Of a stretch of 64,000 bases of DNA, positions 28,634 through 37,219 are shown one piece after another. The DNA is from Stigmatella aurantiaca (lineage in GTDB: Bacteria > Myxococcota > Myxococcia > Myxococcales > Myxococcaceae). The DNA lies in NCBI RefSeq assembly GCF_900109545.1, contig NZ_FOAP01000006.1, positions 186,001-250,000 on the forward strand, read 5' to 3'. Position 1 is the stretch's first letter. Every line of letters begins with the position of its first letter. Below the pieces are notes generated by a model. That model did not search any database. It had not been told where the DNA came from and saw only the letters and a program-made list of their open reading frames with translations. Made by a program: the position numbers and the translations under genes.

Positions 28634-30331
28634 GTGCGCCTGTTCAAAGCCATCCTCCTTCTGATGCTGGTCGCCAGCATCATCCCCACGGTGATGGTGG
28701 GCTGGCTGTCCGTGTCCCACACCCGGGAGCTGCTCGTGCGCGATGCGCAGGAGCTGGCTCAAGAGCGGGTCAAACAGCTGCGGCTGAAGCTGGAAGATGT
28801 CCTGTCCGGCCCGGTGCAAGCCGTGGTGGGCCTGACAAACACCCCCTTCTTCGCGAAGGCTCCCGCCGAGCAGCAGGCGCTCATCGCCTCGGTGCTCACC
28901 CAGCGCCGCGACGTGCTGGCCATCACCGCCTTCTCCGCGCAGAAGGAGCGGCTGCCTGGGCTGCAGGCCTTCGCCGTCCATGAGCTGCCGCCCAGCGCGG
29001 TGGGCGAGCACGAGGCGCGCGCGCGCGCCCTGCTGGAGGGGCTCAACGGCCTGCGCTACGGCGAGGTGGCCCCCCAGGTCCAGGGCGCCCCGGTGATGAC
29101 GCTGGCCATTTCCGTGGGCGAGCCCGTGAAGGGCTACATCGCCGCGGACGTGTCCCTGGCGGGGCTCCAGGAGATGCTCCAGCAGGAGCGCGTGGGCTCC
29201 AATGGCTTCTTCTATGTCGCCGACCGCCATGGGCGCGTCGTCGCGGGGGGTGCGGGGCTGAGCCCCGGCACGGACGTGTCCCAGCGCGGCCCGGTGAGCC
29301 ACCTGCTGGAGCAAGTGGCGCACTCCCCGGACGCGGAGCACTTCCACGTGGGCAACTTCGGCCAGGGCACGGACGCCACGGTGTCCGCCTACAACCTGGT
29401 GCAGGACCTGGGCTGGACCATCTTCTCCGAGCAGCCCGTGGTGCAGGCCTACCGCCAGGTGAAGGTGATGGAGGACCGCATCCTGCTGGGGGTGGGCGGC
29501 GCCATGCTGGTGGCGGTGGTGCTGGCGTACATCTTCTCGCGCAACCTCACCCGGCCGCTGAAGAACTTCACCGCCAAGGCGCTGGAGCTGGCCAACGGCA
29601 ACTTCGGCGCCGAGGTGAGCCTGCCCCAGAAGAACGAGCTGGGGGAGCTGGCGCAGACCTTCAACTACATGAGCAAGCAGCTCATGGCCTACGACATGGA
29701 GAACCGCCGCCTCTACGAGAGCCTGGAGCAGGGCTATCTGGAGACCATCGTCGCGCTGGCCAACTCCATCGACTCCAAGGACGCGTACACCCGCGGCCAC
29801 AGCCAGCGCGTGGGCGACGTGGCGGTGGAGATCGGCAAGGAGCTGAGCCTGCCCGAGCGCCAGCTCAAGCAGCTGCAGTACGGCGGCATCCTCCACGACA
29901 TCGGCAAGATTGGCATCGCCGAGTCCATCCTCTGCAAGCAGTCGCGGCTGACGGACGCGGAGATGGACATCATGCGCGAGCACCCGGGCATCGGCGACTC
30001 CATCATCGGCGCGGTGAGCTTCCTCACCGGGGTGCGCGCCTGCGTGCGCAACCACCACGAGCGCTGGGACGGCACCGGCTACCCGGACAAGCTCAAGGGC
30101 GAGGACATCCCCATGCTGGCGCGCATCGTCGCGTGCGCGGACACCTTCGATGCCTGCACCTCCACGCGGCCCTACCAGAAGGCCATGCCGCTGGAGCAGG
30201 CGGTGCAGATCCTCGACAAGCTCAGCGGGGCCCAGCTGGACCCCGCCGTGGTGGAGGCCCTGCGCCGGGTGCTGCAGAAGAAGGGCGTCCGCCTGGAGGG
30301 ACACCGCCAGCCGGTGAAGCTCGCCTCCTGA
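28634..30331 (+). CDS. Transmembrane HD-GYP cyclic-di-GMP phosphodiesterase
   Basis: 565 aa from GTG at 28634. Membrane helix 1 (ILLLMLVASIIPTVMVGWL), periplasmic Cache-like sensor about 30-270, helix 2 about 280-300 (GVGGAMLVAVVLAYIFS), HAMP about 300-355, then the HD-GYP domain. Active-site residues are intact: HSQRV, HDIGKIGI (His421), HHERWDGTGYP (His474-His475), and DTFDACTSTRPYQ. Predicted to cleave c-di-GMP in response to an outside signal. Follows FecR and LysM genes, which may provide the signal path. Confidence 0.93.
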   Translation: MRLFKAILLLMLVASIIPTVMVGWLSVSHTRELLVRDAQELAQERVKQLRLKLEDVLSGPVQAVVGLTNTPFFAKAPAEQQALIASVLTQRRDVLAITAFSAQKERLPGLQAFAVHELPPSAVGEHEARARALLEGLNGLRYGEVAPQVQGAPVMTLAISVGEPVKGYIAADVSLAGLQEMLQQERVGSNGFFYVADRHGRVVAGGAGLSPGTDVSQRGPVSHLLEQVAHSPDAEHFHVGNFGQGTDATVSAYNLVQDLGWTIFSEQPVVQAYRQVKVMEDRILLGVGGAMLVAVVLAYIFSRNLTRPLKNFTAKALELANGNFGAEVSLPQKNELGELAQTFNYMSKQLMAYDMENRRLYESLEQGYLETIVALANSIDSKDAYTRGHSQRVGDVAVEIGKELSLPERQLKQLQYGGILHDIGKIGIAESILCKQSRLTDAEMDIMREHPGIGDSIIGAVSFLTGVRACVRNHHERWDGTGYPDKLKGEDIPMLARIVACADTFDACTSTRPYQKAMPLEQAVQILDKLSGAQLDPAVVEALRRVLQKKGVRLEGHRQPVKLAS

Positions 30332-30409
30332 GCGGTGTGCGTGCTCCCGCCCCGTGCCCGGGGGTGGTAAGCACGCACCAACGCCATTGAGGCGCGGAAA
30401 GGTGAACCG

Positions 30410-30748
30410 TTGAGCTTCTGGGATCGCATCAAACCCGCCCCCAAGCCCATCTCGGCCACGGATGTCCGGCTCTCGCCGGACGGGGCCCGGCTGACGCTGG
30501 TCTGGGACGATGGGACGAGTACCTCCGCCACCGCCCAGGTGCTGCGCCAGCAGTGCCCCTGCGCGGGGTGCGTGGATGAGTGGACGAACCAGCGCACGTT
30601 GGACCCGTCCCGCGTGCCCGCGGAGCTGCGCATCCAGCAGCTGCACCCGGTGGGCAACTACGCGCTCAGCCCCGTCTTCAGCGACGGCCACGCCACGGGC
30701 ATCTACCCCTGGCCCCTGCTCCGGGATCTCACCCAGCCGGCGAGCTGA
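30410..30748 (+). CDS. DUF971-domain protein
   Basis: 112 aa from TTG at 30410 (GGAAAGGTG upstream). Residues about 20-105 match DUF971/GBBH-like N-terminal domain: LVWDDGTSTSATAQVLRQQC, PCAGCVDEW, GNYALSPVFSDGHATGIYPW. Related domains occur at the N-terminus of gamma-butyrobetaine hydroxylase and in Fe-S-related proteins and bind metal through His/Cys. Alone it has no assigned function. Ends 15 bp before the kinase gene. Confidence 0.85.
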   Translation: MSFWDRIKPAPKPISATDVRLSPDGARLTLVWDDGTSTSATAQVLRQQCPCAGCVDEWTNQRTLDPSRVPAELRIQQLHPVGNYALSPVFSDGHATGIYPWPLLRDLTQPAS

Positions 30749-30763
30749 GCCCGGAAGCGGCCC

Positions 30764-32326
30764 ATGAACGAACGCTACCGGCTCGTGCGTCCCCTGGCCA
30801 CCGGAGGCATGGCGGAGCTGTTCCTGGGCATTGCCCAAGGCGCCGGGGGCTTCGAGAAGCCGGTGGCCATCAAGCGGATGCGGCCCCACCTGGCGCAGGA
30901 CGAGGGCCTGGTGCGGATGTTCCTCGCCGAGGCACGGCTGGCCACGCACCTGCACCACCAGAACATCGCCACCGTGTACGACGTGGGCACGCACGCCGCG
31001 GGCCTCTTCCTGGTGATGGAGCTGGTGAATGGGTGGGACCTGGGCCGGCTCATGCGCCACGCGGCCCGGCGGGGGCAGCGCCTCCCCCCGCACCTGGTGG
31101 CCTTCATCGGCGCGCAGGTGCTCGCGGGCCTCATTCACGCCTACCGGCGCACGCACCAGGGGCGGCCCGTGCTCACCGCCCACCGGGACATCTCGCCCTC
31201 CAACATCCTCGTGTCCCGCGAGGGCGAGGTGAAGCTCACCGACTTTGGCATCGCCAAGCGGGAGGGCATCTCCCACGGCACCGAGCCCGGGGTCTTCAAG
31301 GGCAAGCCCTCCTACGCCACGCCGGAGACGGTCCGCGGCGAGCCCGCCACCGCGGCGAGTGACCAGTTCTCCCTGGGGCTCGTCCTCCACGAGCTGCTCG
31401 GCGGCGTGCACCCCTTCCACGACGCGGTGGACCCGATGGCCGTCGCCATCGCGATCGCCACGCGCCCGCCCCCGCCACTGCCGGATGCGCCGCCGCCCCT
31501 GGCCGAGGTGGTGATGCGCGCCCTGTCTCCGCAGCCCGAGGCGCGCTTTCCGCAGCCCGAGGCGATGGCCGAGGCGCTCGCGCGCTACCTGTCCCGGGCG
31601 GGCGAGCCCGCCACCTCCAACACGCTGGCCGCCTTCATCGCCGGGCTGGAGCTGCCCCCCACCCTGCTGGAGCAGGGGGAGCCGCTCGCGCCGGAGATGA
31701 ACGCCACGACGCTTTGCGCCGGGCTTGCCCCCCTCCAGGAGCTCTCCCAGGGCTTCGCCATTCACGCCGAGCCCCTGCCGCTCCTGGAAGGGCTGGCCTC
31801 GCGCCCCATCGAGCAGGTGGCCCGGGAGGCTCCCGCCACCGCCGCCGCCCCGGAGACCCAGCCAGGGCTGCGCCAGGCGCAGGAAGCCCTGCTCGAAGCC
31901 CCCGAGGCCTCCCAGGAACCCCTCGAGCTGGTGGAGCGCTCCCCGTCTCCCCTGGCGTCCGCGAGGACGCAGGCCGTGCCCGAGGGGACCGCGGAGCGGC
32001 GGGCCCCGGCCCGGAGGTGGAAGGGGCTGCTCGGCGCGGGCGTGCTGCTGGCCGCCGGGCTCGCCGGGGCCGGGCTCTGGCGTCCAGGCATCCTCTCCCG
32101 GGAGCAGGCCATCACCTTCCCCTCGCTGTCGGTCGTCAGCCAGCCCGAGGGCGCGCGGGTGCTCGTGGAGGGGGTCGACCAGGGGAAGACGCCCCTGGTG
32201 ATGGACAACACCTACCCTCCCGGCAGCGTCTCCGTGCAGCTCACCTTGCCGGGCTACAAGCCGTGGAAGGGCACCTTCACCGGGGGCGCGTCGGCCACGC
32301 TCGACGTGCGCCTCCAGAAACGCTGA
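30764..32326 (+). CDS. Transmembrane Ser/Thr protein kinase with PEGA domain
   Basis: 520 aa. Kinase about 5-270: PLATGGMAELFLG loop, lysine in PVAIKRM, catalytic loop HRDISPSN (the usual myxobacterial HRD variant), DFGIAK, and PSYATPET. Linker of about 130 residues, one membrane helix near 420-440 (GAGVLLAAGLAGAGLW), and an external PEGA domain (VVSQPEGARVLVEGVDQGKTP ... LPGYKPWKGTF). PEGA domains are thought to bind surface polymers. Catalytic residues are complete, so activity is expected. Converges on the sspB-like gene with 6 bp between. Confidence 0.93.
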   Translation: MNERYRLVRPLATGGMAELFLGIAQGAGGFEKPVAIKRMRPHLAQDEGLVRMFLAEARLATHLHHQNIATVYDVGTHAAGLFLVMELVNGWDLGRLMRHAARRGQRLPPHLVAFIGAQVLAGLIHAYRRTHQGRPVLTAHRDISPSNILVSREGEVKLTDFGIAKREGISHGTEPGVFKGKPSYATPETVRGEPATAASDQFSLGLVLHELLGGVHPFHDAVDPMAVAIAIATRPPPPLPDAPPPLAEVVMRALSPQPEARFPQPEAMAEALARYLSRAGEPATSNTLAAFIAGLELPPTLLEQGEPLAPEMNATTLCAGLAPLQELSQGFAIHAEPLPLLEGLASRPIEQVAREAPATAAAPETQPGLRQAQEALLEAPEASQEPLELVERSPSPLASARTQAVPEGTAERRAPARRWKGLLGAGVLLAAGLAGAGLWRPGILSREQAITFPSLSVVSQPEGARVLVEGVDQGKTPLVMDNTYPPGSVSVQLTLPGYKPWKGTFTGGASATLDVRLQKR

Positions 32327-32332
32327 GGCGGC

Positions 32333-32884
32333 TCACTTCACCAGGCGCAGGTGGCCCCGGCGCGGAGAGGGAGACGGGGGCTCGTCCCGAGGCTCCTCCC
32401 GAGGCTCCTCGGTCTGGGCCTTGGGCGCTTCATCCGGCGCGGGCTCCGTCCGCTCGACGGGCACCTCGCGGAGGAACGTCCGCGCCCGGGGCTCCGCCTG
32501 CGGGGCCGGGGCCGGGGTGGCCGCCTCGGGCATGGGGGCCTTGGACGTCACCATGGTCTGCTGGAGGAACTCCACGGGGATGTCATCCGGGTAGAGCCAG
32601 AACTCCTTCGTCACGTGGCTGGTGATGGCGAACAGCGCGGACCAGGGCACGGCCACCGTGAAGCGGCTCCCGGAGAAGCTGAGCGTGGAGCGCACGCCCC
32701 ACTCGCCTACCGCCAGGTCCGGCGGATCGAAGCGGTAGGAGATGTTCAGGCGCAGGTGGGATTCGTTGCGCAGGTGCGTCGGCACGAGCACCCCGGGGCG
32801 GCGAGCGTCCAGGTGGACCATCACCAGCCCTTGCTCGAGTGCCGCCAGCAGCCGCTCTTTCTTGTCGGGAACCGTCTTGTCCAT
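32333..32884 (-). CDS. SspB-like ClpXP adaptor
   Basis: 183 aa from ATG at 32884. Residues about 1-120 look like the SspB fold: KERLLAALEQGLVMVHLDARRPGVLVP, LRLNISYRF, STLSFSGSRFTVAVPWSALFAI. The Pro/Glu-rich tail ends in a short conserved-looking tip (RRGHLRLVK), as expected of the ClpX-binding end of SspB. SspB delivers ssrA-tagged proteins to ClpXP. It lies directly downstream of smpB, whose product adds that tag, which supports the call. Confidence 0.82.
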   Translation of the reverse strand: MDKTVPDKKERLLAALEQGLVMVHLDARRPGVLVPTHLRNESHLRLNISYRFDPPDLAVGEWGVRSTLSFSGSRFTVAVPWSALFAITSHVTKEFWLYPDDIPVEFLQQTMVTSKAPMPEAATPAPAPQAEPRARTFLREVPVERTEPAPDEAPKAQTEEPREEPRDEPPSPSPRRGHLRLVK

Positions 32885-32912
32885 CCTGCTGTTCGCGGGG
32901 GAAGCCCGGGGC

Positions 32913-33398
32913 CTAACGGCGGCGCACGGCGCGATCCATTTCCCGCTTTGTCTCCCGTTCCTTGATGTCCTGGCGCCGATCCTCGTGCGTCTTGCCCCGG
33001 CAGAGCCCCAGCTCCACCTTGGCCCGCCCGTTCTTGAAGTACAGCATAAGCGGGATGATGGAATAACCCCGCTCACGCACCTTCGCTGCCCATCGCTCGA
33101 TTTCCTCCCGGTGCAGGAGCAGCTTGCGCCCCCGGGTGGGCTCATGCGTGAACACATTGGCGGGCTTGTAGGTGCCAATGTGGGCATTGAGCAGATACAG
33201 CTCGTTGCCCTTGGGCAGGGCATAGGCATCCGACAGGTTGGCCGTGCCGTCGCGCAGGGACTTCACCTCGCTGCCGAGCAGCTGCAGGCCCGCCTCGAGC
33301 TTCTCGTCCACCGAGTAGGCCGCGCGCGCCTTGCGGTTCTCGGTGATGATCCTCACCGCGGACGCGCCCCCTGCCCCTTTCGCCTTACCACCCGACAT
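32913..33398 (-). CDS. smpB: SsrA-binding protein
   Basis: 161 aa from ATG at 33398. Binds tmRNA and brings it to stalled ribosomes. Family segments: ITENRKARAAYSVDEKLEAG, LLGSEVKSLRDGTANLSDAY, PLMLYFKNGRAKVELGLCRG, and the basic tail ending VRRR. 28 bp upstream of the sspB-like gene and 14 bp after panC. No tmRNA gene was recognised in the window. Confidence 0.97.
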   Translation of the reverse strand: MSGGKAKGAGGASAVRIITENRKARAAYSVDEKLEAGLQLLGSEVKSLRDGTANLSDAYALPKGNELYLLNAHIGTYKPANVFTHEPTRGRKLLLHREEIERWAAKVRERGYSIIPLMLYFKNGRAKVELGLCRGKTHEDRRQDIKERETKREMDRAVRRR

Positions 33399-33412
33399 AA
33401 GTTGATGTTCCC

Positions 33413-34267
33413 CTAACCGCCCAGAGGCTGGTTGTCGATGAGCCGTGTCGCCCCACAGAAGGCGGCCACCAACAGACGCGCGGGCTGGCCGGGCCGGACA
33501 GAGGCCAGGGGGGTCAGCCGTTCCGCGTCGACCAGCTCCACATAGTCCTCCCGGAGGTCCGCGGCCCGCAGCTCCTCGCGGACCGCCTCCAGCAGCGCCG
33601 GCACCTCCCCGGTGCCCGCCTGGAACAGGGCCTGGGCCTTGCCCATCCCGCGCGAGATGGCGAGCGCCCGCTTGCGCTCGTCCGGCGAGAGGTAGGCATT
33701 GCGGGAGCTCATCGCCAGGCCGTCCGGCTCGCGCACCGTGGGCATGCCGACGATGTCCACGCCCAGGTGCAGGTCCCGGTTCATGGCCCGGATGACCTGG
33801 AGCTGCTGGTAGTCCTTCTCCCCGAACAGCGCCACCTCGGGGCGGAAGAGGCACAGCAGCTGGGTGACGATGGTGGCCACGCCGCGGAAGTGCCCGGGGC
33901 GCCGCGCCCCGCACAGCCCCTGGCTCACCTCCGTCACCTCCACATACGTCTCATACCCCGGCGGGTACATGACGGAGGGCTCGGGGGCGAACACGGCGTC
34001 GACCCCGGCGCTGGCGCACCGCGCCAGGTCCCCCTCCCAGTCCCGCGGGTAGCGCGACAGGTCCTCTTTGGGACCGAACTGGGTGGGGTTGACGAAGATG
34101 GAGGTGGCAACCCCGTCCGCGCGGCGGCGCCCCTCGCGCATGAGCGAGAGGTGCCCGTCGTGCAGGTACCCCATGGTCGGAACGAGCGCGAGCGTGCGCC
34201 CGTCCCGGCGCAGGGCTGCCCCCCACGCCTTCACCTCCGCCACGGTACGAAGAACCTGGGGGGCCAT
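33413..34267 (-). CDS. panC: Pantothenate synthetase
   Basis: 284 aa from ATG at 34267. Joins pantoate and beta-alanine with ATP. HIGH-type motif PTMGYLHDGHLSL, FVNPTQFGPKEDL, the FGEKDYQQLQVIRAM segment, and SSRNAYLSPDERKRA near the KMSKS-like site. Begins 4 bp after the panB stop, so the two form an operon. Confidence 0.97.
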   Translation of the reverse strand: MAPQVLRTVAEVKAWGAALRRDGRTLALVPTMGYLHDGHLSLMREGRRRADGVATSIFVNPTQFGPKEDLSRYPRDWEGDLARCASAGVDAVFAPEPSVMYPPGYETYVEVTEVSQGLCGARRPGHFRGVATIVTQLLCLFRPEVALFGEKDYQQLQVIRAMNRDLHLGVDIVGMPTVREPDGLAMSSRNAYLSPDERKRALAISRGMGKAQALFQAGTGEVPALLEAVREELRAADLREDYVELVDAERLTPLASVRPGQPARLLVAAFCGATRLIDNQPLGG

Positions 34268-34271
34268 GGGA

Positions 34272-35171
34272 CTAGACGGGGACTCCGTAGACGGGGCCCA
34301 CCTTCTCCGCGGGCTCGGCAAGCTCCAGCTCCGGGGCGGCCTTGCTGGGCACCAGCCGCAGCGTCTTCGAGTGGAAGGAGTGCTCCGCGTCCGGGAAGGC
34401 GCCCGCGCGAATCTCGGAGAAGAACGCGCCCGCCGCCTCGGTGATGGAGCCGTGCATGTTCGCGTAGCGCTTGACGAACTTGGGCTTGAAGTCCGGGTTC
34501 ATCCCCAGGAGATCGTAACAGACGAGCACCTGGCCATCGCAGTGCACGCCCGCGCCAATGCCGATGACGGGGATGCTCAGGCGCTGGGTCACCTGCTGGG
34601 CCAGCTCCGTGGGCACGCCCTCCAGCACCAGCGCGTAGGCCCCGGCGTGCTCCAGCGCGAGCGCGTCCTGGAGGATTTTCTCCGCGGCCTGCTCATCCTT
34701 GCCCTGCACCACGTAGCCGCCCATCTTGTGCACCGACTGGGGGGTGAGCCCCAGGTGCCCCATGACGGGGATGCTGGCGCGGGTGATGCCGGCCACCGCA
34801 TCGGCGAACTCCGCGCCGCCCTCCAGCTTCACGCTGCCCACGCCGCCCTCGGCCACGAGCCGGCCGGCGTTGCGCACCGCGCTCTCCACCGACGTCTGGT
34901 AGCTCATGAAGGGCAGGTCCCCCACGATGTGGGACCGCTTGGCGCCGCGGCTGACGGCGGCGCAGTGGTAGACCATCTGGTCCATCGTCACGGGGAGCGT
35001 GGAGTCATGGCCCTGGAACACCATGCCCAGGGAGTCGCCCACCAGCAGGACGTCCGCGCCGGCCCGGTCCAGGATGTGTGCGAAGGTGGCGTCATAGGCG
35101 GTGACCATGCAGATCTTCTGGCCGCCCTGCTTCATGCGCTTCAGGGTATGGATGGTGACCTTGTCCTTCAC
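34272..35171 (-). CDS. panB: Ketopantoate hydroxymethyltransferase
   Basis: 299 aa from GTG at 35171 with an ideal ribosome site. Adds a hydroxymethyl group to ketoisovalerate, the first step to pantothenate. Motifs: [36 protein letters not shown], and [21 protein letters not shown]. Some homologues are 260-280 aa; here the C-terminus is about 25 residues longer. Operon with panC. Confidence 0.97.
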   Translation of the reverse strand: MKDKVTIHTLKRMKQGGQKICMVTAYDATFAHILDRAGADVLLVGDSLGMVFQGHDSTLPVTMDQMVYHCAAVSRGAKRSHIVGDLPFMSYQTSVESAVRNAGRLVAEGGVGSVKLEGGAEFADAVAGITRASIPVMGHLGLTPQSVHKMGGYVVQGKDEQAAEKILQDALALEHAGAYALVLEGVPTELAQQVTQRLSIPVIGIGAGVHCDGQVLVCYDLLGMNPDFKPKFVKRYANMHGSITEAAGAFFSEIRAGAFPDAEHSFHSKTLRLVPSKAAPELELAEPAEKVGPVYGVPV

Positions 35172-35174
35172 GGT

Positions 35175-35184
35175 TCACCTCCTT
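35175..35184 (-). promoter_or_regulatory. Full-consensus Shine-Dalgarno of panB
   Basis: AAGGAGGTGA, a complete match to the 16S anti-SD, sits just before GTG with 6 nt after GGAGG. It fixes the GTG at 35171 as the start. Few other genes in the window have a site this strong. Confidence 0.85.
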
Positions 35185-35329
35185 GTGGGGTGAGGGTGTC
35201 AGGTGCTGCGATGTCGGCCTTCGCCGTCCCTGTGGGATCCGCGAGGCTTCCACCCGCACTCTAACGCCCTTCCGGGGCCGCTGGGGGTTTCTCTCACCGC
35301 CACGCCCCCTGGGCGCCGCCCTCCCGGCG

Positions 35330-35977
35330 CTACGCCCGCCTGCCTGGCGCCGCCTCGTGGTGGTGGATGCCGGGCAGGCGCGCGTTCTGGATGGACTGGA
35401 CGAGCGCTTCCCGGTCTGTCTCGCTGTTCACGAAATCGATGTCCGAGGTATTCACCACGAGCAGCGGCGTCTCGGTGTAGTGCGAGAAGAACTCGTTGTA
35501 GGCGTGCACCAGCTCTTCCAGGTACCCGGCGTCGAACTTGCGCTCGAACTCCCGGCCGCGCTTCTTGATCCGGTGCAGCAGCACGTCCAGGCGGGCTTGC
35601 AGGTAGATGACCAGGTCCGGCTTGGTCACCCGGGGCCCCAGCGCCTCGAAGACCCGGTCATAGAGCGCCAGCTCCTGCGGGTCCAACGTGAGGCAGGCGA
35701 AGATGCGGTCCTTGGCGAACAGGTAGTCGCTGACCGTCACCGAGCTGAAGAGATCCTGCTGGAAGAGCTCCTGCTGCTGCCGGAAGCGCGACAGCAGGAA
35801 GAACGTCTGCGTCTGGAAGGCGTACTTCTGCCGGTCCGTGTAGAAGTGGGAGAGGAACGGGTTCTCCTCCACCACCTCCAGCACCCGGCGCGCGCGGAAG
35901 CGCTCGGCCAGGAGGTTGGAGAGGCTCGTCTTGCCCACGCCGATGGGCCCTTCGACGACGATGTAGCGGTTGTCCAT
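35330..35977 (-). CDS. Deoxynucleoside kinase
   Basis: 215 aa from ATG at 35977. P-loop GPIGVGKTSL at residues about 9-18, VEENPFLSHFYTD, QTFFLLSRFRQQQ, the DR of AKDRIFA, and LQARLDVLLHRIKKRGREFE (lid). Closest in pattern to bacterial dAdo/dGuo kinases (Bacillus dgk/dck type), which salvage deoxynucleosides. Divergent from a small plus-strand gene. Confidence 0.9.
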   Translation of the reverse strand: MDNRYIVVEGPIGVGKTSLSNLLAERFRARRVLEVVEENPFLSHFYTDRQKYAFQTQTFFLLSRFRQQQELFQQDLFSSVTVSDYLFAKDRIFACLTLDPQELALYDRVFEALGPRVTKPDLVIYLQARLDVLLHRIKKRGREFERKFDAGYLEELVHAYNEFFSHYTETPLLVVNTSDIDFVNSETDREALVQSIQNARLPGIHHHEAAPGRRA

Positions 35978-36080
35978 CTGCGGCACCACAAAGCACGGGG
36001 CCGCTTTTCCAGCAACTTTCCTGGGTTCTTCGGGGCCGCGCTTGACGCTCCCGGGGCGTGTTCCGTAGGGTCCGCCAGCG

Positions 36081-36362
36081 ATGCGCGGAAAGCAGCGGGC
36101 CAAGACGGTGGTGAACCTGGAAGCGCCGCGCAAGGCCGCGCCGCTCCAGAAGGCACCGCCCCCGCCCCCTGGTGAGACGGACCCGCTCTACGGCGTGGTG
36201 CTGCTCAAGGTGGCGCTCGAGCTCAAGCGCCGCAAGGAGGGCACCGTGGAGGAGATCCTCCGCGGCGTGCTGGCCCGCATGCGCATCCCGGAAGCCGACT
36301 TCCAGGCCTTCCTGAAGCAGCAGGGCGGGCGGCTGAAGGACCTCGGCCTGGGCGAGGGGTAA
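36081..36362 (+). CDS. 93-aa protein of unknown function
   Basis: Start ATG at 36081. A Pro-rich, basic first third precedes a helical region (YGVVLLKVALELKRRKEGTVEEILRGVLARMRIPEADFQAFLKQQ). No domain recognised. Ends 9 bp before the convergent rsmA stop. Codon usage fits the genome, so it is probably real. Confidence 0.6.
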   Translation: MRGKQRAKTVVNLEAPRKAAPLQKAPPPPPGETDPLYGVVLLKVALELKRRKEGTVEEILRGVLARMRIPEADFQAFLKQQGGRLKDLGLGEG

Positions 36363-36371
36363 CGGCCCCGC

Positions 36372-37208
36372 TCAGGCGCCTTGTGTCACGGGCCCCAGGC
36401 CCCGCTCCAGCGCGGCGAACTCCTCGGGCGACAGCGTCTCCGCGCGGCGCATTGGATCGATGCCCGCCGTCTCCAGCGCCTTCACGTACTGCTCGGGCGT
36501 GGCCAGCGTCCGGTCGGACTTGAGCGAGTTGAGCAGCGTCTTGCGGCGGTGGGCGAAGGAGGCCTTCACCACGCGCGTGAAGCGCTCCTCGTCCACCACG
36601 GGGGCGAGCGGCGAGGCCCGCCGCGTGAGCCGCACCACCGCCGAGTCCACCTTGGGCGGCGGGTGGAACAGGTGGGACTCCAGCGTGAAGAGGTGCTCGA
36701 TGCCGAAGTGGAGCCCCAGCAGCACGGAGAGCAGCCCGTAGTCCCGCGTGCCCGGCTTGGCGGCGAGGCGCTCCACCACTTCCTTCTGGAGGGTGAAGAC
36801 GGCCCGGGACACCTTCGCGCGCTGGTCCAACACCTGGAAGAGGATGGAGCTCGTCAGGTGGTACGGGAGGTTGCCCACCACGGCCACCTGCGGCACCCCG
36901 GCCACCTGCGCGAAGTCCACGGTGGCCGCGTTGCCCGCCACCACGCGCACGCCGGGGATGGCCTCCTTCTCCAGCACGGAGACCATGTCCCGGTCGCGCT
37001 CCACGGCGGTGACCTGCGCCCCGGTGGCCGCCAGGAACCGCGTGAGGTGCCCCAGCCCCGGGCCCAGCTCCACCACGGGCTCGCCCGCGCGCAGCTCCAG
37101 CGCATCGGCGATGTCTTCGAGGGCCTGCGCGTCCCCGAGGAAGTTCTGCCCCCAGCTGTACTTCGCGTGCAGCCCGTGCCGCTTGAGAATGTCGCGCGGA
37201 GATTCCAC
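36372..37208 (-). CDS. rsmA: 16S rRNA dimethyladenosine transferase
   Basis: 278 aa from GTG at 37208; AAGGAA lies 4 nt upstream, and the frame further up overlaps tsaD. Dimethylates A1518 and A1519 late in 30S assembly. KYSWGQNFL at the N-terminus, SAM motif ELGPGLGHLTRFL, catalytic NLPYHLTS, and the C-terminal helical domain with SFAHRRKTLLNSLK. Starts 11 bp after tsaD. Confidence 0.96.
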   Translation of the reverse strand: MESPRDILKRHGLHAKYSWGQNFLGDAQALEDIADALELRAGEPVVELGPGLGHLTRFLAATGAQVTAVERDRDMVSVLEKEAIPGVRVVAGNAATVDFAQVAGVPQVAVVGNLPYHLTSSILFQVLDQRAKVSRAVFTLQKEVVERLAAKPGTRDYGLLSVLLGLHFGIEHLFTLESHLFHPPPKVDSAVVRLTRRASPLAPVVDEERFTRVVKASFAHRRKTLLNSLKSDRTLATPEQYVKALETAGIDPMRRAETLSPEEFAALERGLGPVTQGA

Positions 37209-37219
37209 GTGTTCCTTTC

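Noticed and set aside
28493-31765. A 1090-codon minus-strand open frame opposite the HD-GYP and kinase genes
   Set aside because: Low-complexity antisense of three well-supported plus-strand genes.
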